Shown here: one piece after another, positions 48,791-60,056 of the stretch
How positions within the stretch are numbered: position 1 is the stretch's first letter
Layout: each line of letters starts with the position of its first letter
Assembly: GCF_018446385.1 (NCBI RefSeq)
Contig: NC_056000.1
Location: 53,352,722 to 53,416,721 of the forward strand
Source of the DNA: Zingiber officinale
Taxonomy: Eukaryota; Streptophyta; Magnoliopsida; Zingiberales; Zingiberaceae
DNA: 64,000 bases
Direction: 5' to 3'
Position numbers and translations under genes: made by a program
Notes under the pieces: model-generated
The model's database searches: none
Seen by the model: the letters and a program-made list of their open reading frames with translations, nothing else
Told to the model about the DNA's origin: nothing

Positions 48791-49517
48791 TCATCCCATT
48801 AGATTCTCCCGACTCTAGAGGCTCAACACCCTTCAACTCCTTATAAGATGATCAAACATATAAGAAGACTCGTAAGCCCATGATTAGAGATTGTGCTTCC
48901 TTTTATCACCCTATTATCCCACTATTGGGGCCAGACCCAGAAAGCCCAATGAGCCATTCGACTCATGAGTTTATTTTATAATTAATGTTGAGCGTAGAGT
49001 TGTCAGAAGCACGCGCGACATTATCTTTGTACATATATGGGATATGAGTAGTGTATGGATGATGAGAGTGCGCAATACAACAAAAAAATATAATGATGAA
49101 ACTTTTTTCTTATCATGATATGATATTTCATTAATAAGGAGATTACAAAGGTATTATAAAGGGTCCATCCCCGTAGGTACTGGTATGTTTTTTTCTTTGC
49201 ACACATACCATATTGGTCTATTGTTCATCTTCCTGATCTTCTTCCACTTGGCTAATTCGAATGTCGGAATAGCTGTGCTAGAGACCAGTAACTTGCTTAG
49301 TAAGGCACCTTCTTCCTCCACCACTCAAGGTTTTCTTCCGGTCAACTTTGAAATCATCTTACCGGTAATCCAGCTTTAATTGATTTCAAACCGGATGAAT
49401 AGATAATGTACAACAAGGGGAACTTGAAATTTTCATATCACTCCATAGTCCATACTACTTGAAGACTATAAGGAGGAAAAAAAAACAAGAGTGGAACAGA
49501 TCAAAATCTGTAAGTTT

Positions 49518-50531
49518 TCAGCTTAAAGGAGATCTAAAAGGAGTGCTCTTCCTTCGACTGATGTTCTTGGCCATCGAGGCATCATCGTAGATGTTGCTCG
49601 CTGCAGCCGCACAGTTAATAATGTAACGCTCGTTTCTCTTCACGCGAACAATATTGTCTGAGCTCAAGTTTTCAGAGTCCGAGGATCCGACGAGCTCGTC
49701 GCCCTCGACGATGGTGGAGTGGGTTGTTTCATTCACCTCTTCGTCGTCACGAGGAACGTGGAAATCGGGACTCAGCTGCAAAGTCTTGCATTTTCTCAAG
49801 TATGGGGAGAGATCCTTCTTGAGCCCCAATAAATAGTCCACCTATTGATCAGAATATATAAATTAAGCACATCTAATGATTAATCTTGGTATTTAGGTGG
49901 AATTCAGATCACAAAGTCAGTGATGAGAAGAACTTTGGATTCGCCGGAATTACCTTACATTCCAAAGAACAGTGAACGTAGGGATCCTGAAGGCACCTGT
50001 CGCAGGAAGTGCAAAGGTTCCCGGACCCCTTAAACTGCCTATTTTGGGGCCTCTTCTTCAGAAACACCACCTTGGAGCTATTAATCGTGTAAGACTGCAC
50101 CAACACAGAGACGATCGATCGATCAATCGACTAGCTTGATCATACATGCAGTGTAGAGAGCGAGTGAGCAAATTAATAATGTATATAATTATTATGTACC
50201 TGAACATTGGAGCAGTCGATGAGCTTGTCCAGGTCCTGCAGCCTGACCACGTCATGGTAGACGTAGCGCCGGACCTGGACCATCCGGTGAAACCGATGGG
50301 CCGGCACGCAGTGCGGGCAGATGCCGGTGCAGCAGTCCAGGCAGCAGATATTCTTCTCGTTCTTCTTCGCGTGCGCATGGGCAGAACATGGCACGAAGAA
50401 CTTCTGAGAATCCAGGGCCACTAACCAATCTGGCTTCCTCATCACCTGCACAAGAATGGATCGTTAAGTTTGCTAGGTAAATTATCTGTGCAATGACATG
50501 ATCAGAGCTCAGATGATCAGTTAATTACCAT
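49518..50531 (-). CDS. PLATZ zinc-dependent DNA-binding transcription factor
   Basis: PLATZ proteins are plant-specific nuclear zinc-binding factors that bind A/T-rich DNA, often as repressors. Minus-strand exons: 50531-50529 (ATG only, before GTAATT), 50445-50200, 50094-49954 and 49841-49518; all joins are GT-AG and phase 0, giving 237 residues. The protein starts MVMRKPDWLVALDSQKFF. Zinc ligands come from CSAHAHAKKNEKN, then CCLDCCTGICPHC and HRFHRM (about residues 21-58). RRYVYHDVVRLQDLDKLIDC follows, then SSKVVFLKKRPQNRQFKGSG and a second Cys pair region (CTSCDRCLQDPYVHCSLEC). The tail is acidic and ends in SRRKSTPFRSP. If the tiny first exon is wrong, translation could begin at the Met in 'GTG ATG AGG', losing two residues. 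It looks intact. Confidence 0.92.
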
Positions 50532-50616
50532 GGTCGATCAGTAGCAGTAGAAGTAAAACAGGATGTGCTTAGCTTGAGGTTGAGAGATCTAGGTTGCAGG
50601 AGAAGACCAAAAGGCA

Positions 50617-50640
50617 GCTAGCTAGCTAGCTGTATATATT
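50617..50640 (-). promoter_or_regulatory. PLATZ core promoter: TATA-like box beside a GCTA repeat
   Basis: On the minus strand AATATATACA (50640-50631) lies about 100 bp upstream of the ATG and is followed by the perfect palindrome GCTAGCTAGCTAGC (about 50617-50630). Position and sequence fit a TATA box; the role of the repeat is unknown. From 50641 to 51108 I see only non-coding upstream sequence. Confidence 0.5.
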
Positions 50641-51103
50641 TGCTTCATTGAGTGGAATCACACTGTTAAATGTTTGACTAAATAATCGCCCCCTTCGATG
50701 CTTAAAATTCTCACAGTAATTAATGCAACCAATACGTGTACAATAATCAAATATAATCTTCGCCCATGGTGGTGTGGTGTTTTTTGTGTTTTGTTTTTTT
50801 TCCCCGATGCATCATCAGCTATACATGTTCAGTTGAGTCCATGCTCCTTCCTTGGCCTAAGAGCTCTTCCAACATAAACAATGTTTTAGCCATATGTTGA
50901 GGTGTTTGCATGTCTGATGTCTGTCCTCGGGCCACATGAGCCTAGCTACACCGTGTCTAATTGACAGTCAATTAAAGTGGACTTATTATATGTGTGGATT
51001 GCATTGGTGGAAGAGAGTTCATTGATGTTTCATGGGTATTTCAATATACATAGAAAGCCACTATACTCTCCTCTTCTATTCACGACTCCAATTTGAATTA
51101 ATT

Positions 51104-51108
<5 letters not shown>

Positions 51109-51166
<58 letters not shown>
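51109..51166. repeat. (TA)n microsatellite, about 28 units
   Basis: Uninterrupted TA run upstream of PLATZ, ending 30 bp before the left terminus of the foldback-like element. Confidence 0.95.
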
Positions 51167-51168
<2 letters not shown>

Positions 51169-51196
51169 CCTATACAATCGAAGACTATAATATACA

Positions 51197-52263
51197 TGAA
51201 TGATCCGTTGTGACTAACAAATGCAATACTTTTCTCTCTCCTATATGTAAATCTCTCTCTTGTATGCAAGGCGTAGTACTGATTTTTAAAGACTAACATC
51301 AACACTAACACTAATTTAAAACTAACACCAGTCAATACCACGTTGGTGTTGATCATTAAAGACCAACACCACGTTGGTACTGATCTTTAAAACCAACACT
51401 AATATTGATTTTAAACCAGCACTAGCCAACACCACATTAGTGTTGATCTTAATCGTTGGTGCTAGTCTTGAAAGATCAGCACCAAAGCCCTTGGTGCTAG
51501 TCTTCAAGACCAGCACCTAGGTGAAGACTACCACCAAGGGTGCTGGTCTTCAAGGCTAGACCAACACCTTGTATTTGGTGCTGGTTTTCACCTTGGCACT
51601 GGTCTTCAAGATCAGCACCGAAGCCTTTGGCACTGATCTTGAAGACCAACACCAAGGGTTTTGGTGCTGTTTTCTCAAGATCAGCATCAATATTCAAGAT
51701 CAGTATCGACGTTGGTGCTGGTCTTAAAACCAACACCAACATTGGTGCTAGTTTTGAAAGATCAACACCAATGTGGTATTGGCTGATGTTGATTTGAAAT
51801 CAGCATTGGTGCTTGTCTTTAAAGACCAGCATAAACATGGTACTAACCGGTGCTGGTTTCAAATCAGTGTTAGTGCTAGTCTTTAAAGACCAGCACTTAA
51901 AACCAGCACCATGTTGGTGTTGTCTTTCAAGACCAACACCAACATTAGTGCTGGTCTTTCAAGACCAACACCAACATTAGTGCTGGTCTTGAATGTTGGT
52001 GCTAGTATTCAAGACCAGGACCAAAAACCAATGCCAAGAACTAAGGGTGCTGGTCTTGATGACTACCAAGGGTGCTGGCTAAATGTGGTATTGGTCTTTA
52101 AAGACTAACACCAGCATGGTACTGACTGATGTTGGTTTCAAACCACCGTTGGCGTTGGTCTTTAAAGACCAACACTGATGCTAATAAGAGAGGAGAATAA
52201 AGTATTGCACGCAAATAAGAGAGGAGAATAAAAAAATGAGTGTTGGCCACGTCAGATCATCCA
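51197..52263. mobile_element. Foldback-like element of palindromic minisatellite with TIRs
   Basis: 1067 bp. The terminal 23 bases (51197-51219 and 52241-52263, opposite strand) match at about 17 positions (core GATC..G..GTG.C.AACA). Inside them both arms carry 'gcaatactttt' and CT-rich tracts (51208-51250; 52185-52235). The core (about 51290-52175) is built from dozens of 'ggtgctggtctt' and 'aagaccagcacc' units facing each other, such as 'ggtctttaaagacc'. One strand could fold into many nested hairpins. No coding: open frames on both strands (51108-52108) only mirror the repeat. Target duplication is unclear. Confidence 0.65.
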
Positions 52264-53023
52264 CATATGTTGTTGTCAGCCATGGTTGTTGATCCTATCC
52301 GAATGAAGGAAGTTGGAAAGCCGGGGATGGGGTGACCACTGACCGGAAGAAGACTTCGATCCTGCAAAACAAAACCAAACCAAGGAAGGAGTCCCTAGCG
52401 TTGCCCTTCGATGCTCAAGTCAAAATCAGGAAGAGAGAGTAATCAAGAAAATGATAAATCTTACCTTTCCTTATACCTGGCATACCCTTTTATACATTTC
52501 TTTGTGATCATTTGTATGCCCTTATTTAATGATATTAATTGTTGGAGGAATGCTTCTTTGTCTTGACTTCCGTGCATTAATGATGAGTGGAGTGTCCTTC
52601 TTTATCTTGACTTCCGTGTATTAGTGATAGATGAAGTATTCTCTTTTGTTTTCTCTCCTCCTGTGTAGTGTCATTCCTTGCGCTGGATGGGCGATCAGAG
52701 CGGCCTGCTTTCCTGCTGGTCGGAACAATTGACTATGGGCTTGTTCATTCGTTCGATCGACCCATAATTTCTTCTCATCTGAGCTGGATGATCTGCTCGT
52801 CTGACCGGCCGGGTGATCCTCTCGACCTACTCCTTTGCTGATCGGGATAAACAGACAACCACCTTTGGCTGAGTTTCTTTTCGTAAGCCCTGGCGTTGAA
52901 CGCTTTGATTTTGACCGACACCATGTCAATTAACTCGTGACAGGTGGGCTCTCCCTTATCACCGTATCATAAGTCTCCCCCTCAAGTCTAGTTGAAGGAG
53001 GCTACATGTCCGACTGACTGGAC
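52264..53023 (+). mobile_element. Left flank of a Gypsy-like element interrupted by the Copia insertion
   Basis: Contains a GC-richer stretch with 'gatcgg', 'gaccggccg' and 'ctcccctcaagtctagttg'-like motifs. It looks like LTR or leader sequence of the same element that resumes at 62045. It is non-coding, and the minus-strand frame at 52621-52929 has no recognisable domain. No primer site or LTR edge found. Confidence 0.4.
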
Positions 53024-55011
53024 TGTTAGCTAGAGCCCTAGAGCCAATCATTTGATGATTGTATTTTGGACTTGTTGTATCATATTCTATATAAATAAAG
53101 ACATTTGGTTTTTGGTTATTATACTTACTTGTATTGGTGCCAAATAAACTAAGTATAATAACGTCCTTGAGTAGAAGGTTCTTACCTATATCAATCGATT
53201 GGTTGAATCGATAGTGAGATGATATAGGGAACACTACTCTTAATCATTCCTAGTCGAGTATTAATATTCAGGGACAATGTTAATGCAATAAGACTAGCAT
53301 GTAGGTCAACTCGATGACTTGATCTCACAAGTCATTGATATGGAGATATCAAGTTGACACATGAGTATGCATTGGAGAATGTATACTGAATGACCCGCCA
53401 TGAGAAAGTATCATGGATCGTTATATGAGTGTCATATACTTTCTCATGTGGCTATTAGTATGACTACTAGTCCTTAGACCTGAAGTCACCATGGTTCCCT
53501 ACATAAGGAGTTATGTACTTTGGTTTCGTCAAACGTCACCCGTAACTGGGTGGACTATAAAGGCGATTACTGGGTATGTAACAAATTCTGCGGAGGGATG
53601 TGAGTGATGTAGATGGGATCTATCTCTCCTATATGACGGGAGAGACATCGGTATTCTTGATAGAGTGAGATCACGAAGTGCATGGCCATGCCCAAATGAG
53701 TCAATATAAGATATTGAGCTCATTTGATTTAGTGAGTCTACTTGGAGTTCAAGATTTAGATTGATCAGAGGATGACACGGTCTATATCTCACATTGATCA
53801 ATCTAGATGTCTAGGATAGAAGAACACTTGTCATATATTGTGAGGAGTCACAAATTGTAGTCACAAGGTGATGTTGGATCTCAACATTCTTGTAACTTGG
53901 GTAGCAATGATGTATTACTAGATGCCGCTCATTGCTTATGTTTTCTAAAGGAGTTTAGAAACATTGCCAACGTTACAAGAACCTATTGGGTCACACACAA
54001 AGAACAAGTGGATGGAGATTAGGTTCATATGATGAACCAATTGGATTAGGTTCATTTGATGCACCAAAGATTGGATTTGGATTAATTCAAATTAGACTTA
54101 TTGAGTTAGACTCAATTAGATTCAATTGTTGAATAAGTATAATTTAAATTTGATTCATTGAGTCAATTTATATTAATGAATTGAGATTCATTAGATTAAA
54201 ATTGACTTGAATCAAAGGTTGGATTTAACTCAACAAGGAAGAGAATTGGTCAATTTTGACTTGACTAAATGGAAGTTGAAACATCAAGTTTGACTTGATG
54301 TATTGTCACATCATGAAGGTTGACTCATCCTACATAGCATGACTAACCTTGCCACATCATCTCCACATCATCAAGGGAGATCAAGAGGTTACAATTCTCC
54401 ATTTAATGTGTCCGACCACATTAAATGGGGAGTTACCCATGTGTGTCCGGCCACATAATGAAAAGGGTTTCATTTTTTTGTGGCATTGATGTGTGTTGAA
54501 TGCTTCTTCCTCCTTAGCTCTCTTCCTCCTCCTTTGCTGCTGTTGCCGTGAGTTTTCAAGCAAGGTGAAGGTGAGTGAGTTGAGTTCCAAGAGAATAGGG
54601 TGGAGTGAAGGTCACAAAGGAGGGTACCTAGAGGAGTGTATGAGATTCCTTTTACTTTCTCTCCTTTCTCCCTTTTAAATCCTACCCGAGAGCCCTAGGA
54701 AGTGCTAGCACAATTGAGGTGCTCTTTTCTCCATCCTTGTGTGTTAGAGAACACATCTTGTTCGTGTGGATACTTCTAGAGGATTGTCTACGTTGACAAT
54801 CTCGAGATTCGGCGTACCTTAGACGAGCGGGATACGCGAAGGGCGCGCTTCAAAGGTATAACCCTTTTTCATGTAGATCTAGGAGTAGATCTTGATAGAA
54901 ACTCGTATTCGTAGTTTTAGAAATTTTTCTTTGCACGGATCCGTTGGCTTTGGGGCTTTCGGGGTTTCCATGACGTGAAAACGCGATTTTCGCGGCCCGA
55001 AAAATCCAACA
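53024..55011 (+). repeat. 5' LTR of the Copia element
   Basis: Contains a TATA-like 'tctatataaataaag' at about 53090, next to a conserved start region. Minus-strand frames at 52959-53234, 53529-53801 and 54381-54590 recur in the other LTR and are not genes. Confidence 0.93.
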
Positions 55012-55012
55012 G

Positions 55013-55026
55013 TGGTATCAGAGCCA
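55013..55026 (+). other. Primer-binding site of the Copia element
   Basis: TGGTATCAGAGCCA, complementary to the 3' end of initiator tRNA-Met, one base after the LTR. The leader from here to 56514 is non-coding; the long minus-strand frame across 54879-55634 is antisense to it. Confidence 0.9.
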
Positions 55027-56514
55027 CGTGCAAAGACGAATACGAGTTTATTTTGTGTTTTATGAAAACTTTTCAGTTCTGTAATATTCTGTAAATTTAG
55101 GTTTTTTATAGTTTTTATGGGTAATTTTCTCGTAGAAGCGAAGCACAAGTGTTTCGGCGCTTGTAGGCTTCCGCTACCGGGAAGATTTTTCCAAAACGGC
55201 CAAGTTTCGCCCCAAAACCTTTTGGGACAGCGGGCTAAAGCGCTGTTAGATCGCAATGGAACCCTCGTGATGGTTAGATCGCGGGTAGGGGCGCTGCCCC
55301 TGGCCCCGCAAGGGGATTCATTTCGCGATTGCGTCCGAAAACCGCTAAACAGAACCGCCGGGAAATTGTACTCGTAAAAATTGTAAAAAATTATAGAAAA
55401 ATTACAGAAAATTATAGAAATATATAATTTTGAATTATATATTATTTTTGTGATAGTCATGGCCCAAAGACCCAATTTGATTGGATAATTTGTGTTGTAA
55501 TTCATAATACGGCCTGCGTGCCGTGATGTGATGTGCGTGTTGTATTTTATTTTTTTCGCGACCTGCGCGTCGTGCCTTTCTCTTTTATTCTTGTTGTAAA
55601 TTAGATTTAGACTCGAATGTAACTCGAGTTTCAAAAATGTAATTTAAATTTTGAAGCGGTGGAAGGTCCACTCGAGACGGAGTTACGAGGAGGGCGCGAG
55701 CAACGCGAGGTGGTCAAAGGAAGGAGCTTGAGAAGCTGTTGACCTTAGGTTGACCATCCGATCTTCTCATTGGCTTGAGAAGATCGTAGTAGGGTCATGA
55801 CATAATCACAAAATTATTTAATTAATTGCTTTTGTGTGTATGTGATGCATGCTAGTTAATTAAGTAATTAATTAGTGCCTAACGATTAGATTAGATCTAA
55901 GTCGTGCACATGATGCACCCTTCGATTAGATTAGATCTATCGAGTATATGATACGCATCATCGTTTAGATTAGATCTAAATCGCGTCAACTCGTAATGCC
56001 TACCATGCCGTGATACCTACCACTACCTCGATCGCATGTTGTTGTTGAATCTGCCAAAGCAGAGCAACACATACTATCTTGGTAGGGTACGGAGGGATAA
56101 TTTTGGTCCCGCCTATCAACGCATGGGTGAGTACAACTCAATTAGATTGAGTAACTAGTGAACTCAATTGGATCGAGTTTAACTATAGGCATTATCCAAT
56201 GGTTGGTAGATAGGTCAAAATCACGTTTATATTAACTCTTGGGCGTATTAGCCAAAGCTAACCCGAGTTTTAATATAAATGCAGATTTTGATCCTATAAA
56301 CAAGAGTTGCATAGAGATGTAATTGGTAATCGTTACCTACCGATCATACTAAGTCTTGGGTGTATTAGCCAAAGCTAACTCAAGGGTTAGTATGATGTGG
56401 ATCTTGTCCCACATGAATTATAGAATTCAGTGGGAGCATCATTTAGTTAAAGGCCTAATTAAATGATTAAGAATATGATACTTATTTCTGCATTTATTTC
56501 TGTTGTAGATTACC

Positions 56515-59500
56515 ATGACGTCAAACACGAACAACTTCTCTCTGCGTTCTGTCCTTAAGAAGGACAAGATCAACGGAGCAAATTTCCTGGACTGGTACAG
56601 GAACCTGAGAATAGTTCTCACCCAAGAACGTAAACTGTACGTTCTGGAGCAGCCCATTCCGGAGGCTCCTCCTACCACTGCCACGCGAACAGACCGAGAT
56701 GCTTACAAGAAGCATCAAGATGACGCATTAGATGTGTCCTGTCTTATGCTCGCGACCATGAACTTTGAGCTTCAAAAGCAACATGAGTTGATGGGTGCTT
56801 ACGATATGGTTGAACATCTTTGTCACCTATATCAAGGACAAGCAAGGCACTGGAAGAGGAACTCCAAAGAATACCTGGAAGATCTTAAGAAGAAGAGAAA
56901 TAAGATTTCTACTTCAGGTATACATGTTATAGAAGTTAACCTCTCTATTTCTTCATCGTGGGTATTAGATACCGGATGTGCTTCGCACATTTGTACTAAT
57001 GTACAAGCGCTGAGAAATAGCAGGGCATTGACGAAGGGTGAGATAGACCTACGAGTAGGCAATGGAGCACGGGTTGCTGCTATTGCTATAAGAACTTACC
57101 ATCTATCTCTGTCCTCTGGGCTTGTACTAGAATTAGATGATTATTGTTATGTGCCTACTTTAACTAAGAATATTATATCTGTTTCTTGTTTGGACAAGAA
57201 AGGATTTTCATTTTCAATAAAGAACAAATGTTGTTCCGTCTATTTAAACGATATATTCTATTGTAGTGCACCTCTGATGAACGGACTCTATATTCTATAC
57301 CTTGAAAGCCCTATCTATAACATAAATACCAAGAGGTTCAAGTCAAATGACATGAACCAAACCTACCTCTGGCACTGTCGCTTAGGTCATATAAATGACA
57401 AGCGCTTATCCCAGCTCCATAAGGATGGTTTGCTGGACTCATTTGATTTAGAATCATATGAGATATGCGAGTCATGCCTACGAGGTAAGATGACCAAGAC
57501 TCCCTTTAGTGGGCACAGCGAGAGAGCGACTGATTTGTTAGGACTCATACATAGTGATGTATGTAGCCCTTTCAATGTCGCTGCTAGAGGTGGTTATAGG
57601 TACTTCATCACATTTACTGATAACTTCAGTAGATATGGTTATGTGTACTTGATGACACATAAGTCTGAATCCTTTGAAAAGTACAAAGAATTCAAGAATG
57701 AAGTACAGAACCATCTTGGCAAGAGTATTAAGATACTTCGATCAGATCGAGGTGGAGAATACCTTAGCCATGAGTTTCGTGACTACCTAGCTGAGTGTGG
57801 GATTCTATCCCAACTCATTCCTCCTGGAACACCACAGTGGAATGGTGTATCCGAAAGGAGGAATCGTACCCTATTAGATATGGTACGATCTATGATGAGT
57901 CACATAGATCTTCCGACATTCCTTTGGGGCTATGCTCTAGACACGGCAGCTTTTATACTCAACCAAGTTCCATCAAAGGCCGTGATAAAGACACCATATA
58001 GGATATGGACTGGGAGAGATGCCCAGGTGTCTTTCATGAGGATTTGGGGTTGTGAGGCTTACGTTCGACGTCAAGTCTCAGACAAATTAGGACCCAAATC
58101 CGACAAGTGCTACTTTATTGGATATCCCAAGGAAACTAAGGGATATTACTTCTACATTCCCAGTCAGCCCAAGGTAGTTGTGGCAAAGACTGGGGTCTTT
58201 CTAGAAAGGGACTTTGTTTCTAGAAAGACTAGTGGGAGCACGTTCGATCTTGAAGAAGTTCAAGATGCGAACAATAGCACTGATGCCTCGATGGAAATTG
58301 AACTGGAGCCACAAAGTGTTGTGGATGATGTTGTTCCACAAGGAGTTGAGGAACAACAACCAGTTCAAGTAGACATACCTCTTCGCAGGTCTGATAGGGT
58401 ACGTCGTCAGCCTGAGAGATACTCATTTCTCTTGTCTGACCATGATGACGTTGTGCTCATAGATGATGAGCCTACCAACTATCAGGAAGCTGTGATGAGA
58501 CCAGATTCCGAGAAATGGCTAGAGGCCATGAGATCCGAGATGGAATTCATGTACACCAACCAAGTATGGACTTTGGTTGATCCACCTGAAGGGGTAAAAC
58601 CCATTGGGTGTAAGTGGGTCTTTAAGAGAAAGATTGACATGGATGGACTTATCTATAAGGGTCGCTTGGTAACTAAAGGTTTCAAGCAGATTCATGGTAT
58701 TGACTATGATGAAACCTTTTCTCCAGTAGCGATGTTTAAGTCCATTCGGATCATGCTTGCTATTGCAGCTTACCATGATTATGAGATCTGACAGATGGAC
58801 GTCAAAATCACGTTTCTGAATGGAAACTTACTCGAGGATGTGCACATGACACAACCTGAGGGTTTTGTAGATCTACAGCATACTAGCAGAGTATGCAAGT
58901 TGCATAGGTCCATTTATGGACTAAAGCAAGCTTCTCGGAGTTGGAATCTTCGATTTGATGATGCAATCAAACAGTTTGGTTTCATCAAGAATGAAGATGA
59001 GCCTTGTGTCTACAAGAAGGTTGTAGAGAACACAGTTGTCTTCCTCATATTGTATGTGGATGACATACTGCTCATTGGGAAAGACATCCCTTTGCTACAG
59101 TCTGTCAAGACTTGGCTAGGGACTTATTTCTCAATGAAGGACTTAGGTGAGACATCCCGCATTTTAGGGATATAGATCTATAGAGATAGATCTAAGAGAT
59201 TGTTTGGCCTAAGTCAGAGTACATATATTGACAAGGTACTCCTTCGGTTTGCCATGCAGAACTCCAAGAAGGGATTTCTGCCGATGTCATATGGCGTGAG
59301 TCTTTTGAAGACTCAAGGTCCCTCTTCTAGAGAGGAGAGAGACCGCATGGATCAGATCCCTTATGCCTCAGCCATAGGATCGATCATGTACGCCATGCTA
59401 TGTACTCGACCTGATGTCTCGTATGCTTTGAGCATGACGAGCAGATACTAGTCAGATCCAGGTGAAAGTCACTGGATGGCAGTCAAGAATATTCTTAAGT

Positions 59501-60042
59501 ACTTAAGAAGGACTAAAAAATATTTCTTGATATATGGAGGCAATGATGAGCTAGCTGTAAAGGGTTACAGTGATGCTAGCTTCCAGACCGACCAGGATGA
59601 CTATAGATCGCAGTCGGGGTTCGTATTTTGCATTAATGGTAGTGCTGTCAGCTGGAAGAGTTTGAAGCAGGACACAGTAGCTGATTCTACAACAGAGGCC
59701 GAGTACATTGCTACATCAGAGGCATCAAAGGAGGCAGTTTGGATCCGCAAGTTCATCACTGAACTTGGGGTGGTTCCTAGCATTGCTGACCCCATTGAGC
59801 TCTATTGTGACAACAATGGAGCTATAGCACAGGCAAAGGAACCTTGCTCACACCAGCGGACCAAACATATACTACGGCGCTTCCATCTCATTCGAGAGAT
59901 CATCGAGAGAAGAGATGTGAAGATTTGCAGAGTACCTACAGAGGCTAACATCGTAGATCCCTTGACCAAGGCTTTGGCACAGAGGAAATATGATGGTCAC
60001 ACTAGGTCATTGGGGCTTAGAGCCTACACTGATTGGCACTAG
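56515..60042 (+). pseudogene. Copia gag-pol polyprotein with three stops and a gag deletion
   Basis: One frame of 1176 codons with no frameshift. The gag N-terminus ([19 protein letters not shown]) is normal to about residue 111. It then jumps at about 56847 from QGQAR into HWKRNSKEY, so the gag C-terminus and most of the zinc knuckle are missing; its final Cys reads Ser. Protease DTGCASH (about 56968); integrase HHCC region (57370-57480), core HSDVC (57553), RSDRGGEY (57742), GVSERRN (57847); RT from about 58560 with YVDD at 59053-59064; RNase H with YSDASFQTD (59566) and STTEAEYIA (59686). Stops: TGA 58789, TAG 59173, TAG 59449. Each is one transition from a family-typical codon. Domain order is Copia. 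Confidence 0.93.
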
Positions 60043-60056
60043 TGCTAGTGGGAGAT
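60043..60056 (+). other. Polypurine tract before the 3' LTR
   Basis: The sequence 'gtgggagat' directly precedes the LTR start TGTTAGC, in the normal position for the plus-strand primer. Confidence 0.65.

Noticed and set aside
49021-49379. Possible exon or LINE fragment downstream of PLATZ
   Set aside because: Weak resemblance only; frames are short on both strands and I could not name a conserved motif.
54879-55634. A 251-codon minus-strand open frame across the LTR-leader junction of the Copia element
   Set aside because: It is antisense to the primer site and leader, has no domain that I recognise, and its Arg/Lys-rich composition follows the leader's base composition.
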